From: Nitrospira sp. SG-bin1 | GTDB taxonomy: Bacteria > Nitrospirota > Nitrospiria > Nitrospirales > Nitrospiraceae | Length of the DNA stretch: 64,000 bases | Direction of reading: 5' to 3' | Assembly (NCBI GenBank): GCA_002083365.1 | Contig: LVWS01000031.1 | Location: 48,862-112,861 of the forward strand | Shown here: positions 9,355 to 16,834 of the stretch, piece by piece | How the letters are laid out: every line of letters starts with the position of its first letter | How positions within the stretch are numbered: the first letter of the stretch is position 1 | Notes under the pieces: generated by a model | The model's input: only the letters and a program-made list of their open reading frames with translations | Told to the model about the DNA's origin: nothing | Databases searched by the model: none | Position numbers and translations under genes: made by a program

Positions 9355-9705
9355 ATGGGAACTGAGCCCAGGCTGGGGAGCAAGGTATTCTATAAAATCG
9401 GTGAAGTGAGTCAATTGACGAAGCTTCCCGCCTATGTGCTCCGTTTCTGGGAATCTCAATTCACGTTTTTGAGACCCAAAAAGAGTCGAGGGAACCAACG
9501 CCTCTATGTGCAACGAGATGTCGAAACCGTGTTGCAAATCAAACGCATGCTCTATGAGGAGGGTCATACCCTCGAGGGTGTCAAGCGCTATTGGGTGCGC
9601 CGCGGGCGGGCCGCGTCCCGTCGGCTGCGCCCGAGGGAAGTTGCCAAGAAGTTGAGGGGGGATCTTCAAGTTATTTTGAAAATCATCGACTCACATTCAG
9701 CTTGA
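9355..9705 (+). CDS. MerR-family transcriptional regulator
   Basis: A winged-helix MerR DNA-binding domain covers most of the protein: KVFYKIGEVSQLTKLPAYVLRFWE is the helix-turn-helix and SRGNQRLYVQRDVETVLQIKRML the wing region. There is little beyond a basic C-terminus, so no effector domain is visible. I choose ATG 9355 because GAGG sits 6 bases upstream; GTG 9343 in the same frame is an alternative adding four residues. It follows IHF by about 40 bases and probably shares its transcript. Its targets are unknown. Confidence 0.85.
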   Translation: MGTEPRLGSKVFYKIGEVSQLTKLPAYVLRFWESQFTFLRPKKSRGNQRLYVQRDVETVLQIKRMLYEEGHTLEGVKRYWVRRGRAASRRLRPREVAKKLRGDLQVILKIIDSHSA

Positions 9706-9777
9706 ACGAAGGAACGTTTCAACCGAAGACTGTCACGTGCTCATCGACCGAGAGACGTATCTGGGAGACACAAATGT

Positions 9778-9854
9778 CGGGGCGTAGCGCAGCCCGGTAG
9801 CGCACTCGCTTGGGGTGCGAGTGGTCGTGGGTTCAAATCCCGCCGCCCCGACCA
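9778..9854 (+). tRNA. tRNA-Pro (anticodon GGG)
   Basis: A 77-base cloverleaf including an encoded CCA. The acceptor arms CGGGGCG (9778-9784) and CGCCCCG (9844-9850) pair perfectly, discriminator A 9851. The anticodon stem CTCGC/GCGAG encloses the loop TTGGGGT, giving anticodon GGG. The T arm GTGGG-TTCAAAT-CCCGC is standard. It reads proline codons CCC and CCU. Confidence 0.97.
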
Positions 9855-9922
9855 GTTTGCCTCGTCTCGGCCGAAGAGTGTTTGAAACGTGAGTATCACT
9901 AATCGCTTTAATTCCGACAGCG

Positions 9923-9949
9923 GAGCTGCCTTGCGCAGCTCTTTTTTAT
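9923..9949 (+). terminator. Rho-independent terminator after tRNA-Pro
   Basis: Stem GAGCTGC (9923-9929) and GCAGCTC (9935-9941), five-base loop, then six T residues (9942-9947). It lies about 70 bases after the tRNA and just before surE, so it ends the tRNA transcript. Confidence 0.85.
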
Positions 9950-9961
9950 TGAACGCCGACT

Positions 9962-10774
9962 ATGCGCATCCTCGTCACCAATGACGATGGGATTCACTCG
10001 CCGGGGATCACGGCGCTGGCGAAGGCGCTGGCGGCGATTGGTGAGGTCTGGATTGTGGCTCCCGATCGCGAGCGTACGGCTGTCGGGCATGGCGTGACAT
10101 TACACAAGCCCCTGCGTATTCACCAGGTTGGTCCGCGGACGTATGCCGTGAACGGCACGCCGGTGGATTGCGTGAATCTTGCGCTGCTTAAAGTCATGCC
10201 CAAGCCACCTGCCATCGTCGTGTCCGGTATCAATAAAGGAGTGAATCTCGGTGATGATGTGATGTACTCGGGCACCGTATCCGCGGCGATGGAAGGAACC
10301 ATTCTCGGCGTCCCCTCCGTAGCGGTCTCTCAAGAAGGATTGGACGCCTTTCGCTTTGACGTCGGGGCGGCCTATGCCGTCCGCGTAGTCAGGCTGGTTC
10401 TGGCCCAGGGGCTTCCTGAAGAGACGCTGTTGAACGTCAATATTCCGAACCGTTTTCGTCATGGAATCAAGGGGGTACGGGTCACTTGCCTGAGCCGAAG
10501 GCGGTTTCACAATCCGATCATCGAAAAGCTTGATCCGCACGGACGCAAATATTATTGGATCGCGGGCGAACGGATTTCATGGAGTCGCAGTAAGGATGCT
10601 GATCACGAGGCAATCGAAGAAGGCTTTGTCTCTATCACGCCGGTCCGCTTGGACAGCACGCACCACGGAGCGCTGGATCATTTCCGCGCCTGGGAGCCGA
10701 TCATGAACCGGGGGATCAGGAAAGCTCAACCGCCCCGTCGCCGATCGAGCCGCACCGGACAGATAGAGGCGTGA
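9962..10774 (+). CDS. surE: 5'/3'-nucleotidase SurE
   Basis: Metal-dependent survival nucleotidase that dephosphorylates nucleoside monophosphates. 270 residues, normal length. TNDDGIHSPGI at the N-terminus carries the acidic metal ligands, VAPDRERTAVGH the Ser/Thr-rich loop, and SGINKGVNLGDDVMYSGTVSAAMEG the signature Asn and GT(V)SAA motif. Starts at ATG 9962, 13 bases after the preceding terminator. The stop overlaps the start of the DedA-like gene, pointing to a shared transcript continuing to cysS. Confidence 0.95.
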   Translation: MRILVTNDDGIHSPGITALAKALAAIGEVWIVAPDRERTAVGHGVTLHKPLRIHQVGPRTYAVNGTPVDCVNLALLKVMPKPPAIVVSGINKGVNLGDDVMYSGTVSAAMEGTILGVPSVAVSQEGLDAFRFDVGAAYAVRVVRLVLAQGLPEETLLNVNIPNRFRHGIKGVRVTCLSRRRFHNPIIEKLDPHGRKYYWIAGERISWSRSKDADHEAIEEGFVSITPVRLDSTHHGALDHFRAWEPIMNRGIRKAQPPRRRSSRTGQIEA

Positions 10775-11412
10775 TGGGAGGATTGATCGAAGCCATCATC
10801 GGCGAGTTGAGCCGGTTTGTCATCGCCTGTATTTCCCGATTTGGCTATGGGGGCATCGTTTTTACGATGGCCGTCGAAAGTGCCTGCATTCCGCTTCCCA
10901 GTGAAATCATCATGCCGTTTTCCGGCTATCTGGTCATGACCGGTCAGTTCACCATGCTCGGAGTCACGCTGGCCGGCGCCGTGGGCAATGTGCTCGGGTC
11001 GATTGTTGCGTATTACGCGGGTGTTTGGGGGGGGCGGCCATTTGCGGAGCGTTATGGGCCGTATTTTCTGGTCTCGCACCATGATTTGGATATCGCCGAC
11101 CGTTGGTTCGCCAAATATGGAGAAGCCGCGGTCTTTTTCAGCAGAATGCTCCCGGTGGTCCGGACATTCATCTCGCTTCCCGCCGGCATTGCGAAGATGA
11201 ATTTCCCCCGGTTCGTCCTCTTCACCTTTGTGGGCGCGCTGCCCTGGTGCTATCTGCTGGCCTATATCGGCCTTCGCATGGGCGAACAGTGGGAGCATCT
11301 GCGGGATTATTTCCATCAATTTGACATCGTCATCGGCCTGGTTTTGGCCGCAGCCATCGGATACTTCCTCTGGTCGCACTGGCCCGCCAGACGTACGAGC
11401 CCAGGGTCATAA
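10771..11412 (+). CDS. DedA/SNARE-associated (VTT) family membrane protein
   Basis: 213 residues, polytopic inner-membrane protein of the DedA family, whose members act in lipid-carrier (undecaprenyl phosphate) flipping and proton-linked envelope maintenance. E-S-A-C-I-P-L-P-S-E at residues ~32-41 and the F-x-R-(x)-P-x-R motif (FFSRMLPVVRTFISLPAGIAKMNF) are diagnostic. Start is GTG 10771 or ATG 10774, both overlapping the surE stop. Which lipid it moves cannot be told from sequence. Confidence 0.88.
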   Translation: MMGGLIEAIIGELSRFVIACISRFGYGGIVFTMAVESACIPLPSEIIMPFSGYLVMTGQFTMLGVTLAGAVGNVLGSIVAYYAGVWGGRPFAERYGPYFLVSHHDLDIADRWFAKYGEAAVFFSRMLPVVRTFISLPAGIAKMNFPRFVLFTFVGALPWCYLLAYIGLRMGEQWEHLRDYFHQFDIVIGLVLAAAIGYFLWSHWPARRTSPGS

Positions 11413-11417
11413 GCGCC

Positions 11418-12884
11418 ATGCTCAAGCTGTTCAATACGCTGACCGGACGGCAAGAACTGTTCGCGCCGATTGAACCGAACAAAGTACGCATGTATGTCTG
11501 TGGCGTGACCGTCTATGACTATTGCCACATCGGCCATGCGCGGAGTGCATTGGTCTTTGACGTGCTTCGGCGTTACTTGGAATATAGCGGCTATGCCGTG
11601 ACATTCGTGAAGAACTTCACGGACGTGGACGACAAGATCATTAAGCGGGCGAACGAACAGGGGGTGTCCTGCGAGGCGGTGACAGCCAAGTATATTCAGG
11701 CGTATCACGAGGACATGGGGAAGCTGGGTATTCGAGCCGCGACGGAAGAGCCGAAGGCCACGGAACATATTGACGACATCGTTCAACTCACGGAACGATT
11801 AGTGGCCAAGGGCTTAGCGTACGCCGTGGATGGGGACGTGTACTTTGAAGTGGCGAAATATCCGGATTACGGACGCCTCTCGAAACGACGGCTTGAGGAG
11901 TTGCAAGCCGGAGCGCGCGTGGATGTGGATGAACGGAAGCATCACCCGATGGACTTCGCCCTTTGGAAAAGCAGTAAGCCGGGCGAGCCGGCATGGGAGA
12001 GCCCATGGGGGGCGGGACGGCCGGGTTGGCATATCGAATGTTCCGCCATGTCGATTCGGCACTTGGGTGAAACCTTCGACATCCATGGCGGCGGGATGGA
12101 CCTGATTTTTCCGCATCATGAGAACGAGATCGCGCAATCCTGCGGCGCCACGGGAAAGGAGTTCGCCCGCTATTGGGTGCACAACGGATTTGTACAGATC
12201 AATAAAGAAAAGATGTCGAAGTCGCTGGGGAACTTCTTCACGATCCGTGAGATCTTTGAGAAGTCGGAATGGTCGGAGGAGGTGACGGGTGAGATTCTCC
12301 GATATTTTCTCCTTTCGACTCATTATCACGGACCGCTCGATTTTTCCGATCAAGCATTGAAAGAGGCGAAGAACGCGTTGAATGGGTTCTATGACCTCTT
12401 TGGACGGTTAGCTGAGCCGGGTGGAAATGAGATGACGAATCCGAGCCTCGATGCGGCAATAAATCGCTGCAGGGCCGAGTTCAGCGCTGCCATGGATGAC
12501 GACTTGAATACGCCTGTGGCGATTGCAGCCTTACAGCGATTGCGAAGCGATGCGAATAAATTGCTTGGCCAAAGCCTTTCCGCTGAAGGGCGCCGAAGAG
12601 TTAGAGAGGAATTTTGGTCGCTTGGCAGCAACCTAGGGCTGTTTCAGTTGGACCGGTGGCAATTCGGTAGTGCCGTATCAGAAGCTTTCCCGCTCAACAT
12701 TGATGAAACTACGACCGACAGATCTGTTCTTAATGAGACGGACATCGACAGGATGTTAATAGAGCGCAGAGAGGCTCGGAGTCGAAAAGACTTTAGACGG
12801 GCAGATGAAATCCGTCAGTCGCTCGCAGCCCAAGGCATCATCATCGAGGACAAGCCCGATGGCACCAGCCGGTGGAAGCGCTGA
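11418..12884 (+). CDS. cysS: Cysteinyl-tRNA synthetase
   Basis: Class I synthetase, 488 residues, full length. CGVTVYDYCHIGHARSALVFD contains a zinc cysteine and the HIGH-type motif (HIGH read as HIGHA); HGGGMDLIFPHHENEIAQS supplies further zinc/active-site residues; KMSKSLGNFF is the KMSKS loop. The C-terminal helical anticodon-binding region follows, with a short DALR-like end. It starts 5 bases after the DedA-like gene, and its 3' end overlaps the rlmB start, so these genes are probably co-translated. Confidence 0.97.
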   Translation: MLKLFNTLTGRQELFAPIEPNKVRMYVCGVTVYDYCHIGHARSALVFDVLRRYLEYSGYAVTFVKNFTDVDDKIIKRANEQGVSCEAVTAKYIQAYHEDMGKLGIRAATEEPKATEHIDDIVQLTERLVAKGLAYAVDGDVYFEVAKYPDYGRLSKRRLEELQAGARVDVDERKHHPMDFALWKSSKPGEPAWESPWGAGRPGWHIECSAMSIRHLGETFDIHGGGMDLIFPHHENEIAQSCGATGKEFARYWVHNGFVQINKEKMSKSLGNFFTIREIFEKSEWSEEVTGEILRYFLLSTHYHGPLDFSDQALKEAKNALNGFYDLFGRLAEPGGNEMTNPSLDAAINRCRAEFSAAMDDDLNTPVAIAALQRLRSDANKLLGQSLSAEGRRRVREEFWSLGSNLGLFQLDRWQFGSAVSEAFPLNIDETTTDRSVLNETDIDRMLIERREARSRKDFRRADEIRQSLAAQGIIIEDKPDGTSRWKR

Positions 12885-13644
12885 CGCACAGGATATGATC
12901 TACGGCATCCATGCCGTACGCGAAGCGCTGAAGGCTGGCAAACGACCCTTGCAACGCCTGCTGGTTCTTCGAACTGACAAACAGTTTGCCGATCTGGTGC
13001 AACTGGCGCGATCGCGCCGGGTTCCGATTCATGTGCAACCCTTGGCGTCCTTCGACCGACTGGTTCCCAACGGGAAGCACCAAGGTGTGGTGGCATTCAT
13101 CTCGGCAAAGGCCTATCAGACAGAGGAATCGATTCTCGCACGCGCCATTCAGCGGCAGGAGGCGCCGCTGGTGGTCATCTTGGACGGCGTCGAGGATCCT
13201 CACAATCTCGGTGCCGTGCTGCGGACAGCGGAGGGTGCGGGTGCCCACGGTGTGTTTATTCCTGAACGACGAGCCGTCGGTCTTACGTCGGTGGTCGCCA
13301 AAGCTTCCGCCGGGGCCATCGATCATATTCCGGTGGCCCGCGTGACGAACACAAGCCGATTACTTGAATCGTTGAAAGCGGTCGGAGTCTGGATTTACGG
13401 GGTGACGCCCTCGGCGAACAAGCTCTTCACGGATGTCGACCTCCGTGGACCGATTGGATTAGTCTTGGGAAGTGAGGGAGCGGGAATCAGACCCGGTGTC
13501 CTGCAACATTGCGACGAATGTGTCCGTATTCCCCTTCGAGGACAAGTTCAATCGTTGAATGTCTCCGCTGCGGCGGCCATCGTCCTATTTGAGGCGGTGC
13601 GTCAACGCTGGCCTATTCAGAGGGCCGACGTTACCGGATCCTGA
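12859..13644 (+). CDS. rlmB: 23S rRNA (guanosine-2'-O-)-methyltransferase RlmB / TrmH family
   Basis: SPOUT-class methyltransferase, about 261 residues from ATG 12859, which has GAGGA 8 bases upstream and overlaps the cysS stop by 26 bases; ATG 12895 (MIYGIHAVREAL) is an alternative. The N-terminal substrate-binding domain (IYGIHAVREALKAG, QGVVAFI) is followed by the SpoU fold with motifs LDGVEDPHNLGAVLRTAEGAGAHG, GLVLGSEGAGIRPG and LRGQVQSLNVSAAAAIVLFE forming the trefoil knot and SAM site. It converges on the LuxR-type gene, overlapping it by 14 bases. Confidence 0.93.
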   Translation: MAPAGGSADAQDMIYGIHAVREALKAGKRPLQRLLVLRTDKQFADLVQLARSRRVPIHVQPLASFDRLVPNGKHQGVVAFISAKAYQTEESILARAIQRQEAPLVVILDGVEDPHNLGAVLRTAEGAGAHGVFIPERRAVGLTSVVAKASAGAIDHIPVARVTNTSRLLESLKAVGVWIYGVTPSANKLFTDVDLRGPIGLVLGSEGAGIRPGVLQHCDECVRIPLRGQVQSLNVSAAAAIVLFEAVRQRWPIQRADVTGS

Positions 13645-13909
13645 GCACACCGCCCTGAATGGCGGTTTTCAGCAATTGAGCCGTATTCGATACTCGCATT
13701 TTCTTCATCATATTGGCGCGGTGGGCCTCGACGGTTTTGACGCTGATTTTCAGCCGTTGACCGATTTCCTTGTTCTTAAAGCCCGCCCAGATCAATTCCA
13801 GAATTTCCTGTTCGCGTGAGGTCAGTGACTCGGGACGCTTCGTGCGCGGAGGCGGTTCAAGATCCGCCAGCGATTTTCGAGGTCGGGACTTTCCGGTTGT
13901 CTTCGCCAT
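13631..13909 (-). CDS. Solo LuxR/NarL-type helix-turn-helix regulator
   Basis: About 92 residues from ATG 13909 (MAKTTGKSRPRKSL); an upstream in-frame ATG at 13963 would add 18. The C-terminal half is a complete LuxR/NarL DNA-binding domain: LTSREQEILELIWAGFKNKEIGQRLKISVKTVEAHRANMMKKM. There is no receiver or ligand-binding domain, only a basic, proline-rich N-terminus. It overlaps the rlmB stop on the opposite strand and is divergent from the prepilin peptidase with a gap of about 200 bases, so it could control pilus genes, but that is inference from position. Confidence 0.85.
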   Translation of the reverse strand: MAKTTGKSRPRKSLADLEPPPRTKRPESLTSREQEILELIWAGFKNKEIGQRLKISVKTVEAHRANMMKKMRVSNTAQLLKTAIQGGVLRIR

Positions 13910-14106
13910 GGCAGTTAGCTCTCCATATTGATAGGTCTGTACATCAGGTATACTAATAAACACTCGCGAGACGTATCACGTTTAACACCCTCCACCTTAG
14001 TTATTATGGAATGGGCGTGTCAGAATGTAAAGAAAGGCACTTCGGCCCTAGTAGGGTTACCGGGTAGGGAAATAACTCTCAGCAATAATGCAATGAGGAG
14101 CACGCA

Positions 14107-14874
14107 TTGTCGATGTTTCTGATCGCCGGGCTGTTCGGCGCCCTCATCGGGAGCTTTCTCAATGTGTGTATCTACCGCCTACCTCGGCAGGAATCAATCG
14201 CATGGCCGGGTTCTCATTGTCCGCGATGCGCGCACCCCATTGCCTGGTACGATAACATTCCTATTTTGAGCTTCCTCGCATTGGCCGGGCGCTGTCGGCA
14301 TTGCGCCGTGGGTATTCCGTTCCGCTATCCATTGATCGAGATTCTCAACGCGTTAGGGTACGTGGGACTGCTCTGGGTTTTCGGTCCCAGCTGGACCGCA
14401 GCGGCGTACGGCCTGCTCTATTCAGCTCTCCTCGTGGTCGCCGGGACAGACCTGTCCCATAAAATCATCCCGAATGCCGTGACGTTTCCCGGCATCATTA
14501 TCGGCTTCCTTTGTGCCGCCACCATCTTACCCGTTGGTGCTCCGGATAGTGTGCTGGGAATCCTCGTGGGCGGAGGCATTCTGTGGGTGCTTGCATGGGC
14601 GAGCCCCTACGTCTTCGGAAAAGAGGGAATGGGAGGAGGAGACATTAAGCTTTTGGGCATGATCGGGGCGTTCCTGGGATGGAAGCCAGCCGTGATGACC
14701 ATCATGGTAGGCTCGTTCCTAGGGTCGGTGGTCGCGGTTGCTCTGATTGCGGCCAAGGTGATTAAAAGGGAAGATTACATTCCCTTCGGGCCATTTCTCG
14801 TGTGTGGTGCGCTGGTGGCGCTGTTCTTTGGGCAATCCATCCTCGACTGGTATCAAGGGCTGATAGCCGGATAA
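14107..14874 (+). CDS. pilD: Type IV prepilin peptidase / N-methyltransferase
   Basis: Cleaves and N-methylates type IV pilins and pseudopilins at the inner membrane. 255 residues with a cytoplasmic zinc-type cysteine domain (CPRCAHPIAWYDNIP...CRHC) and about eight membrane segments. The two aspartyl protease residues lie in AGTDLSHKIIPN and in GMGGGDIKLLG, the GxGD motif. GAGGAG ends 6 bases before a TTG (14107) and 12 before ATG 14113, so the TTG may be the true start. It precedes a large minor-pilin region whose products carry matching cleavage sites. Confidence 0.93.
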   Translation: MSMFLIAGLFGALIGSFLNVCIYRLPRQESIAWPGSHCPRCAHPIAWYDNIPILSFLALAGRCRHCAVGIPFRYPLIEILNALGYVGLLWVFGPSWTAAAYGLLYSALLVVAGTDLSHKIIPNAVTFPGIIIGFLCAATILPVGAPDSVLGILVGGGILWVLAWASPYVFGKEGMGGGDIKLLGMIGAFLGWKPAVMTIMVGSFLGSVVAVALIAAKVIKREDYIPFGPFLVCGALVALFFGQSILDWYQGLIAG

Positions 14875-14906
14875 TTGGCTCTCATGGCCGATTCCCACCC
14901 TTTCGT

Positions 14907-14939
14907 ACTGTATCTCTTCAGCAAAGAACTGTATCTCTT
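14907..14939 (+). repeat. Direct repeat pair upstream of the pilin operon
   Basis: ACTGTATCTCTT occurs twice, at 14907-14918 and 14928-14939, with start-to-start spacing of 21 bases, two helical turns. It lies about 160-190 bases before the candidate sigma-54 promoter, the usual range for enhancer-binding-protein sites. The gap 14875-15156 contains no gene. Confidence 0.5.
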
Positions 14940-15096
14940 GAGGTACTTCTATCCGGAGCCCTGTCTTTTCTTGTAGGCCGCCTCAGTTCCCGATCTCCAA
15001 GGCCTTTCTTATCCTCACGTCACTAATTCAACAGCTTAGGGGATTGCACCATCACGTATCAGACGGAGCACCATCCAGGAAAGCATCAATTATGAG

Positions 15097-15112
15097 TGGC
15101 ACGAGTCTTGTC
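15097..15112 (+). promoter_or_regulatory. Candidate sigma-54 promoter of the first minor-pilin operon
   Basis: TGGCACG (15097-15103), four bases, then TTGTC (15108-15112) matches the consensus TGGCACG-N4-TTGCW at all but one position, with the correct GG-to-GC spacing. It lies about 45 bases before the first pilin ATG. Sigma-54/PilR control of pilins is well established in other Gram-negatives. Confidence 0.55.
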
Positions 15113-15156
15113 ATAGCGTCGGACCATCCGCGTGATATTGACCCGGTGAGGAAGGT

Positions 15157-15588
15157 ATGAAGCAAGACGGTAAGACCCTAACGGAACTCATGGTGGTTGT
15201 GGCGATCATCGGGCTGGTGGCCATGATGGCCGTTCCCAACTACTCAGTCTTCAACTCGCGTTCCCAAATCCGTTGCACAAGTGAGGAGATCGCGTCAGAA
15301 CTGCGCCTTGCCCGGCAACTGGCGATGACCTATCGAGATAGAGTTCGCATCATCGTCGACCCTGAACAGCAGATCCTTGTAACTCAGTTCGTCAATAGGG
15401 CCGCCACGCGCCACGCGTATTACTATGGAGGAAAGGGAATCGTGATCGAAGAGCCTACCACCGGCCCAGAAATCCTCTTCCATCCAAGCGGACGTTCTGC
15501 CAGTGCCACGACGATTCACATTCATAGCTTTGACGGACAGACTCAGCAACTCACCGTGAGCATCACGGGGAGGGTATCGGTCTTATGA
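15157..15588 (+). CDS. Minor pilin / pseudopilin (FimT/GspH-like), first cluster
   Basis: 143 residues. The short leader MKQDG is followed by KTLTELMVVVAIIGLVAMMAV, a type III signal sequence with cleavage after Gly5 and glutamate at mature position 5; position 1 is Lys rather than the usual Phe. The remainder fits the GspH/FimT fold (SEEIASELRLARQLAMTYRDRV, then beta strands ending GRVSVL). It would be processed by the nearby prepilin peptidase and form part of a pilus tip or initiation complex. AGGAAGGT precedes the ATG. The next gene overlaps it by 4 bases. Confidence 0.85.
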   Translation: MKQDGKTLTELMVVVAIIGLVAMMAVPNYSVFNSRSQIRCTSEEIASELRLARQLAMTYRDRVRIIVDPEQQILVTQFVNRAATRHAYYYGGKGIVIEEPTTGPEILFHPSGRSASATTIHIHSFDGQTQQLTVSITGRVSVL

Positions 15589-16070
15589 AACGGACAATGA
15601 CAACCGATGGCTTCAGTCTCATTGAGGTGATGGTGGCCATGGTGATCACAGGTATCGCTCTGATGGGTGCCCTTGGCGCAGTTGAGATGTCGTCGAGGCA
15701 CATCCAACAGGGCGGTCTGAACAGTAAGGCTGCCGAGTTCGCCCAGGCAAGATTGGAAGCGAAGCGTTCCATCCACTGGCGGTCCCTCCTTGAAGAGGAC
15801 CATGATCGGAATGGTGTTCCGGAAACCTTCATGACCGATGATGGGCAAGGCGCGGACGGGACTGCGGGGGATGGAATCTATACTGCTATGTCGGAGCATG
15901 ATGGAGTGACAGTCGTGTGGACGATAGAAGCAGACCCCCCAGGACCGGTCCACTCCGCGGCCATGGTGATGATCCGAGCGATCGCGTCTTATCCCGGCTA
16001 CAATGGACACAGAAAAGAAGTGCAACTGGCGACTATTCGAGCCAATCCAAACTTTGTGGGGCCACGATGA
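15585..16070 (+). CDS. Minor pilin (PilV/GspI-like), first cluster
   Basis: 161 residues. Leader MKRTMTTDG then FSLIEVMVAMVITGIALMGAL, a canonical prepilin site with Phe+1 and Glu+5, as in PilV. The C-terminal part contains DHDRNGVPETF and a VVWTIEADPPGP segment typical of PilV-like globular domains. Start and stop overlap the neighbours by ATGA, so the four pilin genes are translationally coupled. Probably a component of the minor-pilin priming complex that promotes pilus assembly. Confidence 0.85.
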   Translation: MKRTMTTDGFSLIEVMVAMVITGIALMGALGAVEMSSRHIQQGGLNSKAAEFAQARLEAKRSIHWRSLLEEDHDRNGVPETFMTDDGQGADGTAGDGIYTAMSEHDGVTVVWTIEADPPGPVHSAAMVMIRAIASYPGYNGHRKEVQLATIRANPNFVGPR

Positions 16071-16825
16071 AGCAAATACATCTGAACGGATCCGATCAGG
16101 AGGGGAGACATTCCATCGCCATGAGGTTTGGACAGCGTGGTGTGTGTTTGACCGAGTTGATGATCGGCCTGACGGCAGGAGCGATCGTGTTAGCGGCGGC
16201 GTTGAATGCATTCAATATCGTGCAGGCTCACGTCAGCAAACAGCAACACAACCTGAAACACCAGCAAGATTTCCGGTTGGGGTTAGAGGTATTCGAACAA
16301 GAAGTGCGATTGGCAGCAGCGGATTCGATTGAAACGGCCACTCCCGAGGAATTTCGGTTCCGCGCGAATATCAGTGCCCATCGAACCATCACGACCGCCG
16401 CGGTTCAGCCGGGTCAATCGGTCCTTGCGGTGCAGGATGGTAGCGGTTGGGGAGAGGGAAAGACGATCATCATGTGTAGCCGCCAGGTCTGTGAAACACA
16501 TCGACTCTCCCGCGCAGGACAACAGCATCAGTTGACCTTGATGGAACCTGTCGCTTCGCCAATCCCTGCAGGTGCCTCCGTAGAGGTGAATAATCGGATA
16601 GCCTATTACGCGAAACGAGATGAATCCGGAACGGTACGGCTGATGCGAATGGTCGACGGAGGAGCGAATACTCTCATCGGAGATCTGGGAGAACTACGAT
16701 TGTCGTATTGGGACGAGCATGGTCATGTGACGCAGCAGCTCTCGTTCATGAAGCGAGTCGTGCTCGAAATCAAGTCCAGTCAACCCCCGCAGAAGATGAT
16801 GCGGGAGGTAAGTTTTCGATCATAG
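16067..16825 (+). CDS. Minor pilin (PilW/GspJ-like), first cluster
   Basis: 252 residues from ATG 16067, which overlaps the previous stop as ATGA; a longer upstream frame lies inside the pilV-like gene and is not credible. The unusually long hydrophilic leader (about 23 residues) ends QRG before VCLTELMIGLTAGAIVLAAAL, giving Glu+5. The body (FRLGLEVFEQEVRLAAADS, RIAYYAKRD, LRLSYWDEHG) is typical of PilW/GspJ. Expected to act with the flanking minor pilins. Confidence 0.85.
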   Translation: MKQIHLNGSDQEGRHSIAMRFGQRGVCLTELMIGLTAGAIVLAAALNAFNIVQAHVSKQQHNLKHQQDFRLGLEVFEQEVRLAAADSIETATPEEFRFRANISAHRTITTAAVQPGQSVLAVQDGSGWGEGKTIIMCSRQVCETHRLSRAGQQHQLTLMEPVASPIPAGASVEVNNRIAYYAKRDESGTVRLMRMVDGGANTLIGDLGELRLSYWDEHGHVTQQLSFMKRVVLEIKSSQPPQKMMREVSFRS

Positions 16826-16834
16826 GAGGACAAC

